Shown here: piece by piece, positions 21,777-35,018 of the stretch
Numbering within the stretch: the stretch's first letter is position 1
Layout of the letters: each line of letters begins with the position of its first letter
Origin: Cryoendolithus antarcticus
Taxonomy: Eukaryota > Ascomycota > Dothideomycetes > Cladosporiales > Cladosporiaceae
Direction: 5' to 3'
DNA length: 64,000 nucleotides
NCBI GenBank assembly: GCA_002077065.1
Contig: NAJO01000047.1
Span: 186,001-250,000, forward strand
Notes under the pieces: model-generated
What the model was told of the DNA's origin: nothing
Seen by the model: the letters and a program-made list of their open reading frames with translations, nothing else
Databases searched by the model: none
Translations under genes and position numbers: made by a program

Positions 21777-22510
21777 ATGTACCGCCTCCCCTGCATTTCC
21801 ACCCGCACCCTCCTCACTCGCGCCGCTCCCTCCGCCGTGCGTTGTATAGCACCCGCCACCTCTCAGCAACAGACTCGCCATGCACACGCTATCAGCAACC
21901 CGACGCTAGCGAACATTGAGAAGCGATGGGAGGGCATGCCACCCCAGGAGCAGGCTGATTTGTGGATGGCATTGAGGGATAGGATGAAGGTGGACTGGAA
22001 TGAGATGACTGTGCAGGAGAAGAAAGCTGGTATGCCTTCTTGAGATGCCTCCACATAGTATCCAAGCCTGTTCTGTAGTGCTGACTCTTCTGCCAAAGCA
22101 TACTGGATCGCGTTCGGCCCTCACGGCCCGCGCGCGCAGACTCCCCCAGGTGAGGGGCGCCAGGTGTTCCTGTACACCATGCTTGGCATTGGCGCCGCGG
22201 GTGCATTGTTCGGCTTCACGAGGTACTTTGCGCGACCGCCGCCGAGGACTATGACGAAGGAGTACCAGGAGGCGACGAACGAGTACTTGCGGGTGAGTTG
22301 TGCTTTGATTCATCCATCTAGAGAGCCTCAGATATCAAAGGGCGACCTTTTTCGACTTGATGCTCGGGAAACCGGACCCAATGTGGAAGTAGTAGCTGAC
22401 ATCATATCTCACTTCAGGGCCTCAACGTCGAACCCATTTCCGGTCTGTCATCAGATGGCTACACAGGTCCAGGACAAGTGCAGAGCAAACCCGCAGGACC
22501 GCAGAAATAG
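21777..22510 (+). CDS. COX5: Cytochrome c oxidase subunit V (COX IV family)
   Basis: Exons 21777-22029, 22099-22292 and 22418-22510 (introns 69 and 125 nt) encode 179 residues. A basic, hydroxylated presequence (MYRLPCISTRTLLTR...) ends before HAISNPTLANIEKRWEGMP, the start of the mature protein. The family segments LWMALRDRMKVDWNEMT, KKAAYWIAFGPHGPRA and the single membrane span FLYTMLGIGAAGALFGFTRYFARP are all present. It is a nuclear-encoded subunit of respiratory complex IV in the inner mitochondrial membrane. The last exon encodes the conserved-looking tail GLNVEPISGLSSDGY. It borders the metabolite cluster on its left side. Confidence 0.93.
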
Positions 22511-22930
22511 ATGTGCTGGTTTGTCAGATTGGTTCACACATAAGAAGCAGTGGGGTGGGGATTCAGGTAGAATGGTGGGCAGTGTGGTCTCAAGGTGCCA
22601 GGCTGTGTATCTTAGAGCGTACGGCTGGAGATATCAATGTGTACAAAGCTTGTTATACCGCTCAAGCGACACTGGGACTAGTCCGGAACACGTGTTTGTC
22701 AAATACAACGACTATTACAGACAGCCGAAGGTAGGCTTCAGCACGTGCGCAAGATTAGGCTCATTGGTCTACTGAGGGCGTCAATCTCCCACGCGCCACT
22801 TACAGAAGGAAGATTCCGGAGGCAAGTCACGTTAGGGCCATGAGGACAGCCGTTCACACAAAGCAAATTGGCTGACTACTGAAGATGACCAGAGCCCTGG
22901 AAGCCCTTCTAACGCCTGGATAACCCAAAT
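22511..22930. other. Intergenic, convergent ends of COX5 and the PKS-NRPS
   Basis: 420 bp between two 3' ends. No gene or repeat recognised. This is the left border of the metabolite cluster. Confidence 0.5.
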
Positions 22931-25900
22931 CTACTCCTTCCCTTCCCTATGCATCTGTACCATCTGTACCATCTCCCCCAAAGCAGTATTCTCAAACATC
23001 TCCACTAACGGCATCCTCACGCCAATACTCTGCTGCAACAACGCATGCAACTGCACAATCAGAATCGAATTACCTCCAGCTTCAATAAAGTCCACTTCAG
23101 CCGTCGGCGTGACTGAAGCGACGACTTCACTCGCGAGAACCTCACTCCAGATGCCCCACAGCCACGCCTCGTCGGTCGTTAGCCCGCTCAGCGAGTCACG
23201 AGTCGCGAGCGTGTTCTCGGGTAGAGGCAATGCGGCAATGGCGCGGCGGTCGACTTTGAAGTGCTGTGTTAATGGCAATGAGTCGAGCTCGAGCATCATG
23301 GCTGGACGCATGTAGCCTGGTACTGGGATGCTATTGCGCAGGCGGCGGAGCAAGGCAGCGCGATCGGCTGGCGGGTGGGTAGGCGTGAAGACCACGTGTG
23401 CAACAAGGTAGGCGGCTTCGCCTTTTCCGCGTAGAGAGCAAATGGCCTCGGTGAGAGCTCCTTCTGACGTTGCGAGTATTGAACGCTCAATGTCGGTCAG
23501 CTCCACGCGCATACCACGGAGCTTGATCTGAGTTGCTTCACCACCCCTGCCATCGAACAGGAGAGCGCCGTCAGACCGGAGACGGCCGCGATCGCCAGTG
23601 CAGAAGAGTGTGTGGTGACCTTGGGCTTTCTCTTCGGCGGAAGAGAAGGTATCAGGGATGAACCCTGCGGCCGTGAGGTCCGGTCTGTTCAGGTAACCGA
23701 GACCAACACTGGGTCCACCAATGAAGATATCGCCTGGAAAGCCAGGTGCCACTGGCCGACGCTCTTCGTCGAGGATGTAGACGGAGTAGTTGGGTATCGT
23801 GTGGCCTAGTGGCAAACGTTCTGGTAGAGCACTGCGGTAATCGATCTCGATTGCGCTGGAGTAGAAGCACGTCTCGGCCGGGCCGTACGAGTTGAAGACT
23901 TTGAGGTCTTGCAGGTGTAGACTGCGGAAGTGCTCGAGGACAGTAGTCGACAGTGCTTCGCCGCCGGTGAGGGCTGAAGTGTAGGAAGCAGCACTCTTGA
24001 GATGCTCCGAACCGACTGAAATCCAGGACGAGTACTCCAGTGGAGTGGCGACTGTGCAAGTGATCTTCTGCTCAGCAATGATAACGCTGACCTTGTGCGA
24101 GTCTCGTCGTGATTCAGCCGGCACAACAAAGGTCATGCCACCGGTCGCAGGTCCGAGTAAGGCTTGCCAGATGGACATATCGAACGTCTGGGCGCTGTGC
24201 TGTAGCACACGCTGTGGCATGGCGCCCAGAAGACGATACGTGCCTTCAACGTTGTTCAAAATGCCAGCATGCGACAGAATGTGTCCTTTTGGCGCTCCAG
24301 TTGTGCCTGAAGTATAGAGCACCACACAAGCGGCCGCGAATGAAGCCTGGCAAGGTACGATCTCGGAGACCTTGGACACCTCGTCAATGCGCACAGTAGC
24401 GGCCTTGTGTATCGGCAAGCTGTCTGCTGCAAGAGTCGTATTTACGAAGACAGCAGCTGGCTGACAGTCTTCGAACATTGTAGCAAGTCTCGCGGCAGGG
24501 TCCGTGGGATCGACTGGGCAGTATACGGCACCGCACTTCATGACAGCGTAGAATGCACAGATCCAGTCCAGAGTCGGCGAGAGCGTCGAGATCACCTTCG
24601 ATCCGGCCTTCACACCAATACTCTGCAGGTGGGCGGCGATGTCATTGATCTTGCTAACCAGGGCTGCGAACGTGAGGCTGGCCTCCGGGCTGGCGAGAGC
24701 GGTGTCGTTGGGAGCGACTGCTGCGTGTGCGATGAGGCGATCGATCAAGGTAGGCTCCCACTGAGTTGGCACTGTTGGGCCTTTGCCCAGCTGCTGGGAC
24801 TTGGTCAATTCGCTGCGGGAGAAAAGCTGCACTTCCTCGACGCGGAGCGCAGGATTTCTGCTGAATGCTGTCACGAGGTTGACGTAGCTCTTCAGTAGCG
24901 GCTTGACATCTTCCTTGGCGTAGATGGAGCTCTGCAACTTGAAAGTGATCATAGGATCCTTGCTGGGATCATCCAAGACCTCCAGCGTGATGTCGTATGC
25001 TGTTCGGGAGCGGGACATGAGTACGTCCGTGATATCTGCGCCTCCAATGCGACCAGACTCAGCTTGACCTTGCTTGTAGTCAAAACCAACTTGGAACAGA
25101 GGCGAATGGGTCGAGGCACGTGCGATGTTCAGTCTCTGCAACAGCAAGTCGAATGTCGGCTTGGAGTGCAACAAAGCATTTTGAATCTGCGTCTTTGCCT
25201 GCGTAACGGCACCACCAAAGGTCGATGCAGTATCGTACTGTTGTCTGATGGGGAGGAGATTGACGTAGAATCCACAGGTTGAGATATCGTCAAGTGAAGT
25301 CCTGCTCGCATCCGAGCCTCCGATGACGATATCATCATTGCCAGTCAGCCTGGCAAGAAGTACGTGGAAGGCAGCGAGGTACAAGTGGATGGGGGTCGCC
25401 TTGTGCTTCCGGCTACGGTCCTTGATACGCGCGGCGACCATTGGCTGGAGACGAACGGTATCTTCGTGGTAAGACCATGCCACAGCCATGGATCTTGTCT
25501 TGGTCTGGGACAAAGGAAGCAGGGATAGCACCGGCGGCAGTATCTTATACTGTGCATCCCAGTACGCCAGATCGGACTCCATAAGGCCGTTGTCATACTC
25601 CAGACGCTGGCGGGCAGCAAAGTCGGCGTACTGTGGTGCTGGCGGCAAGCTCTCACCAGCGTAAATCTTAGCAATCTCGTTGAACAGCATCTCGTAACTC
25701 CATCCGTCAGAGACGATATGGTGGTAAGCAATGACCAGAAAGTGCTGATCTTCTGCCCAGTGGAAGTCCACCACTCGCGTTGTGTCGCCAGTAACCAAGT
25801 CATAGACGTGGTGCTCCATTGCTCTGAAACCTTCAAGAGCTGCTTCCTTGTCGTGAACAGCCACATTCTCAGACTTCATCCGCGTCTGACGTAGCACAGC

Positions 25901-28900
25901 TTGCATTGGCCGGTTGGATCTACCCTCGGGCTCATAGAAGCGCGTCCTGTACGTCTCGTGGCGCTGTACAGCGGCGTTGACTGCGTTACCGAGTCGCTCC
26001 AAACTAATCTGACCGGTCATCCACAAGCCAACGGTAACGTTGAAGGCAGATGGATCATCGACTAGATGTCGCATAAGCCAGAATCTTGCTTGACCAAACG
26101 ACATGACTTCTTCTCGTGTGACCTCCGGTACCTCGATAGAAAGTAGTTCGAACGGATTTGCCTTCTCGTGACCGGCGTCGAGCGAGCCATAGAATGTAGG
26201 CGGGGTCAAGACCGCTCCCGGCGAAAGCACAGCAACATCCACGGTGTCTATGTCTGACGAGCCGGACGACCCTGTCGGTATAGTCGTCTCTGTGTCAGAG
26301 TCATCCGGAGTCAGGTCGACTATGTCGTCGCTAAGTTCCACAGTCCCCGCTTGCAAGGCTGGCACGAGCTCAGGACCAAGTCTGCTCGCCGCTGCGTTTA
26401 GATCTTCCGCCCCAGCAGGGCTGACTGTAGTTGTTGAGAGCGAGAACAGGTCCGCATACCGCAATCGTGATCGACACGAACTCGGCAGCAAATATATCAC
26501 TCGAGCTGCGATACCAGTGGGTCCTGAAGTTTCTCCGGATAGATCCACGAAGCGAGTAAAGGTTTTGGGGAACCTGCGAACGATGTCTGCGTTCAATTCC
26601 TTATCGTGCAGTGTAAGGGTGAGAGTGTCTCCTTCGTTCTTCTCGGTCCCTGTAGTCGATAATAAGCGCACGGCGACTTTCATCTTCCGAGCACGTCGTA
26701 GTAATGGCTGGATTAGGGCTCGAGGAGAGTCCAGTCCGACCACAGCGGACCCGGCAACCAAGCCGTCCAGGATCGCAATCGAGACAGCCTCCATGACGAC
26801 ATCAAGAACTGTCAGCTCTTGTGTCGGCGAGAAGATCGCTTCTGGCGACACCGTCACAGTAGATGCGATCGAGTCAGCAAGTGCAAATACCGGCGCACTG
26901 CTGTCGTCTCGTTGACCCTTCACAACGTAGAAGTAGCCTTCGGCGCCAATCTTAATCGCATGAGACGAACTCTGCAGTACTTGGAGACCGATCTGCTTTG
27001 CAGCGACTGGCGACCGATGACTGGTTCTTGTATCGAGTACTTGAGTTAGGTAAGACACTTGCTCATCCCGTATCAACGCAACATTCAAAGACCCGCGTTC
27101 ATGAATCGTCTCGATCTTGCGACGACCCGAATTGAGTCTGTTGTTCCGTACGGCATCAGTCATCAGCCTCGGGATCGTAAGTTTTCCGTCCTTGAAGCTG
27201 AGTTCCGGCTCATTTGTCCACACTATACCTTCCGGCACCCACACACGCTCGCTTTCCAGTCGCACAAGGGCCGACAGCAGAGCCTCGTGTGCGCGCTCGC
27301 AAGGACCATCAAGCTCCAGGGTCTGGATATTGACATCGTTGTACTCGAGACGTAGAGACCGGAGGAAGCCTACCGATACGGCATGGTATGGCTTCTCAAC
27401 CACGCTGTCTGTGATCCATAGGATGTTAGCTGCAGAGACCAGCAGCATCTTCACAGCCTCGAAATTTTCTTCTTCAAGACTGACAAAGAGCTGTTGATCA
27501 AGGTCGGCAAGTACGAGGAACGTAGCCTTGGTCGGGATATCGGCCTCCAATAGATCCTCCCACCGTGTGACCACAGTAATCTGACGAGCCGGAAGCGTAT
27601 CGTCTTGCTCACGAGGTCGGTAGTCCTTGCTGTGGACGCTCCAATGATGACAAGAGGCGACGCAGATGTCGCGGAGAGCTGTGTGAGGGGGTTAAGCAAC
27701 GGAACAGTACGCTCGCTGACCGCTTGAGCACTGAAGAGCGAAACCGGGAACTCGGGAGAATCCGCATCTTCGGATTGGTTGTTGACGGCGGTGAAGCCGG
27801 TATGCTGCAAGAGAGCAGACCATTGATCGATCGTTACAAACGGCTCCAGGGTGCGGCCTTCCTCGACACCTGCCCACCAGCCAGAGAAGAGGCCGAATAC
27901 GAAACCGCTGCGGAAAGACGCTGGATTCGTAAGCTCCAGAAGCATGAGGCGGCCGCCAGGCTTCATCATTGTACGAACATTGCGCAAGGTCTTACTCAGG
28001 GCGGGTGTAGCGTGCAACACGTTGGCCGCGATGATCAGATCGTACGAAGCAGCAGAGAAACCTTGCGCGGTAGGCTCGCTGGTGATATCCAGTGTCGCAA
28101 AGTCTGCCCTGTCTCCGAGCTCACCGGGAAAAATTGACTTTGCACTCTCGAAGAAGTCGGCACTAATGTCGGTGAACATGTAGCTGTTGAAGGCGCCTTC
28201 GCAGCCTTTCATGACCTGTTTCGTGGCGCCTCCAGTTCCGCCACCAGGCTCGAGAATATCCATATTCTGATACCGATGGGACAATTGCCGTACAAGATCC
28301 ACCATCAGACTGTTGCCAGGTTTCGAGCTCATGTTCGTTTCATAGAAAGTGGTCAGTAGCCCATCATGGTTGAGCACTCTAAAGAAGCTGCCTGGATCTA
28401 TATCACCCGCAAGCAGATACACGCCAGTGCGGCGTGTTATCTCAGTGTCGGGGATGCCAATGACACTAAAATACGTCAGCCCATGTCAACAGTCAAGGAC
28501 ACACGTCTAGCGTGAGCGACCTGTTGCAAACGACTGCGACCAGATCCGCAGTATCCTGCTCCCAATTCGTCTCGTACCAAGGGTGACCGCCAGAGCGCGC
28601 TATTGCCATAACGTGAGTACACCACCGATCATAGTGCTCCATATACGCAGGCATCGATCCAGCAGGTGCCAAGGTGCTTCGCCTCTCAAGATAGCTTCGT
28701 ACATAGTAGAAGACAAGACGTTCCAGATCGTAGGCAGCTTTCTTCTCGGTGTCATTTGCCCTCAGCTCTGGCTTGGCCAACACTGGATCGACATCGTAGG
28801 GACCCCAGACCCACTTCTGAAACAGCTTCTTGTCGTCATCAGCCGTGGGCGGAGAGAGAGGCTTGAATCGGATACCCTCGACCTGCAGGAGTGTGAAGAG

Positions 28901-31900
28901 GTCTTCTGTCGTCAATTCCACATCACCACCAATCATCTGTCGGAGGTTCGGTGTGATCGCCGAGCTGAAGTGAATGTCTTTGGCCGCTGCATGGGCCTGT
29001 GCGATAAGGTACGGGTTGACGGCAATTCTACTGATCGCTACAGGGACGTGCAACGAAGTCAGAGAGCCATCACCGGGATACATGAACGCCCCGATGAACG
29101 CCTGGAAAGCGACATCGAGCGTTGCCGGATGCAAAATGAGAGCTCTATCGTGCTCAGCGAAAGTAGCCAGCTTGATTGTGCCCCTCGATTGCTTGTCTGC
29201 TCTCTTCACAGTCTGCAGGCCTCGGAAGTCTTTAGTGTACCCATACCCAAGGGCGGCGAGCTCGGAGTAGAAGGCATCGATGTAAACAGAGTTCATGTGA
29301 GGTGGCTCAACAGTGCTCGGCAAAGCATCGGCGTTCGCCTCGCCAAGCGTGATTACGATCTTACCACCTGCGGACCATGACAGCTGCTGTTCCTTGGCCA
29401 GACATGAGTCGCAAGAGAATGACATGACCACGGTATCCGACGTTTGCTCGGGCAAGGCGCTCATGATGAACTGCAGCTCGACCATACTATTCTCGTCATC
29501 AAAAGTGATAGCCTTGCCGATGGAAAGATCTAGAATCTCGAGCAGGCGAATGGGCCGTCCGTTGGCCACGTATGCTGCAGCTTCCATAGCCATGACTGCG
29601 TAGCCGGCGCCTGGGAACACAGTCTGCCCCTGGAGTTGATGACCATCGAGCCATGAGATGTCCCGCTGGCGCAGATACTGATGCCACTGTAGCGACGACG
29701 AAGTGCTATTTCCTGAAAGCTTGCCCAACAACGGATGTCGTCCGCTGATATCGTGCAGATGATTGCGCGTGGCACGCGACTCGATGGAATATGTCTTGGA
29801 ATTATCCCAAGCATATCGTGGTAAAGACTTGGTGGTGCTTTCTGCCGTGGCACGAGGCGACATAATTGAGAGCCAGTGAGTTGCATCGAAACCTGCAGGT
29901 CCGGATCGCTGCCAGAGGAACCCAAGCGCTGCCTGGAAGGCAAGTATGTCGTTGCCTTTGCGCTCCATACAGCCCACGTATGGGAGCTCCATGTTCACAG
30001 CCGCCTGTATGGTGGCTAAGCATGGGCTCTTTAGCGCAGGATGACACCCGACTTCCATCGCCATCTCGAGGGGGTCGAAGTCGACGACAGCTTGCTCGAC
30101 GGCTTGGGAGAACAGCACTGGCGAGACAAGGTTGTCTCTCCAATAGGTGGGCGTTACATCTTCTGCTCTCATGACTTTGCCCTGATGCACCGAAGACAGC
30201 CACTCCGGATGGGGGATACTCTGAACCAAAGCCACACGCGGCACACACTCCTGCATTGCTGCTATGTAGGATTCAGCACAGCTCAGCATGTGGTGTGAGT
30301 GGTAAGCCTTGTCGACTTTCAGAAGGCGAGCGAACGTAGATTCATCATCAAGCATGTCCTTCAGTTCCAGTATCGCATCACTATCGCCAGAGAACGTCAC
30401 GCTGCTCGGAGAGTTGCTCGCAGCTACGCAAAGACGACCTTCGAACATGTCCAATGCGCAGATCTCATAGGCATCCCCGAGAGATGTGCCGGATGCCAAC
30501 ATAGATCCTGCGGCTCGAGACGGTGACGAGGCGAGCTTGGACGTTAAACCGCGCAAGTGGGCAACACGAATAGCCTGCGAGGAAGTGAGGAACCCGGCCG
30601 CAAAGGCGCAAGCGATCTCGCCAGAGCTGTGGCCGACAACAGCTTTGAAGTGGACACCTGCTGTGGTCAGTAAGTCAATGAGGATGAGTTGAACTGCACA
30701 GCAGAGTGGCTGAGAGTATTCCGCATCGAGCACGTTGGACTGTGCATCTTCGAGCTGAAGCTGTTCTTCGATTGTCCAACATGGCCTGTACTCGATTGGC
30801 AGAGTCTGAAGGGAGCGGTCCAAGTCTTTGACGAAAGTGTGAGCTCTGCTGAAATGAGTGATCAGGCCCTTGCCCATGGTCGGCCATTGAGCACCTTGGC
30901 CAGTGAAGATGCCGAGGATTGAGGGAGCGCGAGTCACCGCATCAGATCGCAATGCAGTGCCGCTCTTTTTGTCCATGGCAATGAGTTCACTACTGATTGA
31001 TCTGATGGCAGCGACTCTGTCGATCGCCGGAAGTGATACCCTGAGCGAAATTGTAGATCGTTGCAAGAACAAGGTCTGCGCTAGCTCGTTGATGTTGATG
31101 CTGCAAGAATCATCTTCAAGATACCCTAGGATCGCTTTAAGATTGGCCTTGAGGGTACGCTCAGTATTGGTAGAGACCACGAGAGGGAGGACGCTGGTAT
31201 CGCCGCTCGAGTGGGTCGTTGTAGTTTCAGTAGCTTCGTAACTTTCCAGAATTGCGTGGGCGTTGGTCCCGCCGAATCCGAACGAGTTGACTGATGCTCT
31301 TCGAGGTGCGCCAGGTACCACAGCTGGCCATGCCTGTGCTCGCGTGACGATACGAACGTCTTTGTAGAACGGAGCGACACGTGGCGCAAGATTGTCGAAA
31401 AGCATATTGGGAGGAATCGTTGCCGATTGCAAAGCTGATGATGCCTTCATAAGACCAGCAATGCCTGCAGTACCTTCGGTGTGACCAATCACGGTCTTGA
31501 TACTGCCGACGTAGAGCGGTTCCTCGTTGGGTGCGCGAGATCTTTTCGGGAAGAAGGCCGTATCGATCGCCTCAGCTTCTTGAGGATCACCAGCCGGAGT
31601 GCCTGGATGATTATTAGTCGTATGGACGTCATTCAAATTGGAACGAGCTTACCTGTGCCATGGGCCTCGAAGTACTGGCATCTCTGCAGCGGGTTCGCCG
31701 CATCAAGGCCGGCACGAGCGTATGTATCCTTGATCAGAGCAGTGTGTGCTGCGTGGTTCGGCATGGTGATGCCAGGAGAGCGATTATCTTGATTGATACC
31801 GGTCTCGCGTATGATGCAGTCACTGGAACTCATCAGCTGGATGACAGTATGGTGACTTAACGGCACCTCACATATGGTCTCCATCGCGAATTGCTTTACT

Positions 31901-32833
31901 CAATGTCTTGAGAACGACTGCAGCGACACCTTCCTATTTTTTCGTCAGAAGTGGTTGCTCATAGGCGATGACGCTTGACGTACTCCTCGTGCATATCCGT
32001 TTGCCGCAGCGTCCCACATTCTCGATCTGCCGTCAGGTGAGAGCATGTTCAGCTTGCTCTCGAGCACATACGCCCCTGGACCGAGGATAAGATTGGCGCC
32101 TGCAGCAACGGCCACGTCGCTCTGTCCGGAGCGCAATTGCTGCACGGCATGGTGTACGGCAACCTAGGGACTGATCAGCCGCACCCGGTCCAACTAGCCA
32201 GTCAGAGCACTTACGAGAGAAGAGCTGCAGGCGGTATCGATTGTCATCTACCGGTGGTCAGCGATGTCACATGTACTTCAGACTCACGATCATCCTCACG
32301 CTTGGACCATGCCAGTCGAAGAAATAAGAAACCCTGATCGATTGAATGGATGCTGCCGTCCCGGTAGCCGAGTATATCGGTGCCGCATTGAGATCCTGCT
32401 TGATATTGTCACTATGGTCATTGCACATCAATCCACAGTACACAGCCGTCTGAGAGCCAGCGAGCGTCTCGAGCTTTTGTCCGGCATTGGACAGAGCTTC
32501 GAAGACGGTCTCAAGTAGGATGCGTTGCTGCGGGTCGATGCAGTCGGCCTCGGAAGGCTTGATGCCAAAGAAAGTTGCATCGAAGGCGTGGATGTTTTCC
32601 TCTAGGAAGTACGAGTGCCTAACGTTAGTGCTGCCTGGGTGAGTACCGTCGGGATGGTAGAATGCGTCGATATTCAAGCGCCTCTTGGGAATCGCGGTCA
32701 ACAAGTCCCTTGGCTGCTTGAGAAGCTCCCATAGCTTGGCAGGGGAGTCGGCGCCGCCAGGAAAGCGGCAGCCGCTGCCGAGGATGGCGATAGCCTCCGG
32801 AGGAGCGGTCTTCGGGGTGCTGTTGAAAGCCAT
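22931..32833 (-). CDS. PKS-NRPS hybrid synthase (KS-AT-DH-MT-inactive ER-C-A-T), apparently damaged
   Basis: Exons, minus strand: 32833-32300, 32250-32215, 32163-31984, 31933-31872, 31822-31653, 31602-28521, 28465-27613 and 27580-22931, about 3,190 codons. KS: active-site Cys in TACSSSS (exon 2), with EAHGTGT and [18 protein letters not shown]: His in [13 protein letters not shown] and Asp in LDVAFQA. C-methyltransferase: [11 protein letters not shown] pseudo-ER stretch (LWITD..., [12 protein letters not shown]) follows. Then come a Ser/Thr/Asp linker and the condensation domain (HHIVSDGW), adenylation domain ([29 protein letters not shown]) and thiolation domain (GGNS). No ketoreductase, no PKS acyl carrier and no terminal reductase/Dieckmann domain could be found. 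The last exon join is doubtful: a 32-nt gap (27581-27612) is either a tiny intron or a frameshift. Such enzymes make an amino-acyl polyketide; this one may be non-functional. Confidence 0.88.
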
Positions 32834-33707
32834 TGTAACGAGCGTGTGCAGTGATGGAATGGAAGCCTTGTTTCAGATGTAAGGAACGGGGAACAGGGAA
32901 AAGACTGGAGGGAATACTGCGGTGGAGTGGTATAGACACTACGCAAGAAGCGCCGTTCTGCCGCTGCGGCCACGATGGGCATCGCCCAGGCAAGTGCAAC
33001 CAACATGCTGGTGATTCAGGTCGGCGTGAGTGTGATACCGAACACTAAACCACCGTGTCCGAGATGTTGAGAGCGAAGGTGGCCCCGAGAGGATCAGTAC
33101 GCTCGGCGCCATTCGCGAGGTGTTGGTGCCCACACGCGTTGCTTCAAACGCCGAGATGGGACGCCTCGGGGTTCGAGTCGCAAGTGAAGATTAAGTCGCG
33201 ATAGGTCTGCGATGCTCGACTGTCATGGCCGCGCTGAGACGCGTGGAGGGGGCGACACTTGATCTGCAGTCCCTGGGGATGAGTTAATGGGCGGCATTCT
33301 TGAGTCGAGTCCGTGGGAGTCTCGCCGGACAGACTTTCAACAACCACTCTAGGAAATTGGGCAGGGCCAGCTTGCATGCTTCCACAGGTAGTTTCGCAAA
33401 TGAATTCGTAATGTATGCTACGTGGATAGATTAGGCCTACCATAGGAGCTGACCGACATGAAGAGACATGGGCCATGGTGGACTTAGAGTGTGATTTTCA
33501 CGAGCAGCACCGACCTCAAAATTTCACAAGCAATGCTTCGCGCCAGCAGAAAAAGACTGCTCTGACTATGCGATATCATAGATCCCTTCCATTGTGTTCC
33601 CTGACGGGGCTGTAGCTGTCCAATGGTTATATATAGGGATTTATCAATGTGGACTGCGACTAGATGAGGGCGGCAATCGCACTGAGATGCAGCAGGCGAC
33701 TGACTCC
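32834..33707. other. Promoter region of the PKS-NRPS
   Basis: 874 bp between the PKS-NRPS ATG and the 3' end of the monooxygenase gene. There is a CCAAT plus TATATATA combination at 33620-33637 on the plus strand, but it points away from the PKS. No gene seen. A GAGCGGTC copy lies just inside the PKS coding region at 32803-32810. Confidence 0.5.
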
Positions 33708-35018
33708 TCAATGCAACAACCGCACTCCAGCGTAATAAGCATGCACACCAATGTCCAGAATGGGCAGCATCATCCTCCACCACTTCGATTTGAAGGAGAA
33801 CTCGTAGCGAGCTCTCAGCATAACCCAGTCCGCCACCGTGCCCCTCGGTGCTGTGCTCGAGTCCATCATGGCTGCCTGCATATCCTTAGCAAGCTTCTGT
33901 GCGAGATGCCCTCGATCCAGCATCGTGCGCTGGAACTTTGACACCTCCTGCTCAAGCATCTGCTGTCTCTTGTTCGCGGGCGCCTTCGCGGCGGCGATGA
34001 GTATCCCGGAGAGTTCGAAGGCATCTTGCAATGCGAGATTCACCCCTTCGCCACCAAAAGGCGATCTCAAGGAAGCGGCATCCCCAATCACTATGCAGCG
34101 TGGATTGACAGGCCAGTCGAAGTCTAGTGGCATCATGTGCAGCTGCCATGATTCCATACTGGCTGGATCTACATGCTCGAGAAGCCGAACAAATTGGACA
34201 TCCCAATCCTCGTGGAGACGTCGTGTGCGTTTGATCTCATCGACCGGATCGATCTCTGCACCGCGGTCTGGCGGCTTGTAATCTGTTTGGAAAAGTGTAA
34301 CACTCGCGCGATCCTTGGTCATGTAGTGAACGATGAAAGCTTTCTTGTCGGAGAATGAGAATAGCGACCCGGTTCGAGGCATGTTGCGGAGTATAGGTGA
34401 GTCCAGCGCGCATCTGCTCGTAACCACAAATGTCTGACCAGCGATTCCCGTGTACTCTGGCAGTCGAGGACTGAGAGCTGCCCTGACGCGACTCCAGGCT
34501 CCGTCTGCGCCTACAACAAAGCAGAAGGGCTCGGATCTGCTGCCATCTCGAAACAGTAAGCTGTTGTCTGTGTCGACTCCTTGGAGCTTGTGATTCCATC
34601 GGAAGTTTGCCGCAGGGAGTGCATCGACGAGAAGTTGGATCAAGTCCTCTCGATCTACGTGAGGATTGCGTGAGCCACCTGGGTAAGAGAACCAAGATTG
34701 CAGTCTCTTGTCGGTGACAGTCACCCCGTTTCCTTCTTGCCTCGAATGGGCGAACACGGCTGACTTCAGTCCACAGGCATCGAGTGCTGCCAAGCCAGAG
34801 CGGGGATGCAGATCCAGACTACGCCCTTGCTGCTGGAGCAGTTGCTCGCGAGTGCGACCCTCGAAGATCAAGAATGAGATTTCAGCCTGGAGTAGGCGAA
34901 TTGCTAAGCTGCCATCATGTTAGCAACTCTTGTGCCTCCACCAATGTAGTCAGTCAACGTACAGTAAACCAGCAGGTCCCGCTCCAACGATCGCGACTTG
35001 AAAATCTTTGATCGACAT
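33708..35018 (-). CDS. FAD-dependent monooxygenase of the metabolite cluster
   Basis: Two exons, 35018-34963 and 34908-33708, joined over a 54-nt intron, encode 418 residues. The intron falls just after the dinucleotide-binding motif VGAGPAG (residues 11-17), so the first exon supplies the FAD pyrophosphate loop. Other group A flavin hydroxylase marks are a GRSLDLHPRSGLAALDACGL segment, FVVGADGAWSRVR (the DG motif) and CIVIGDAASLRSPFGGEGVNLALQDA (the GD motif). The C terminus has hydrophobic patches (WWRMMLPILDIGVHAYYAG) that may associate with membrane. By family it hydroxylates or epoxidises a small aromatic or polyketide substrate using NAD(P)H and oxygen. Its place next to the PKS-NRPS suggests tailoring of that product. 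The frame appears intact. Confidence 0.88.

Noticed and set aside
26244..26915. 223-codon plus-strand frame inside the synthase
   Set aside because: It lies antisense to the PKS-NRPS coding sequence, is Ser/Arg/Thr-rich as expected of a shadow frame, and shows no family motif.
27451..27612. Separate methyltransferase and NRPS genes
   Set aside because: The inactive-ER region following the MT continues into the NRPS frame with the sequence order of known hybrids, so one gene with a frame problem is more likely than two genes.
28583..29380. 265-codon plus-strand frame
   Set aside because: It is antisense to the dehydratase region of the synthase; composition and lack of domains mark it as a shadow.
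33619..33637. CCAAT plus TATATATAG as a promoter
   Set aside because: It points to the plus strand, where no gene follows before the monooxygenase 3' end. On the minus strand it would lie about 800 bp from the PKS start.
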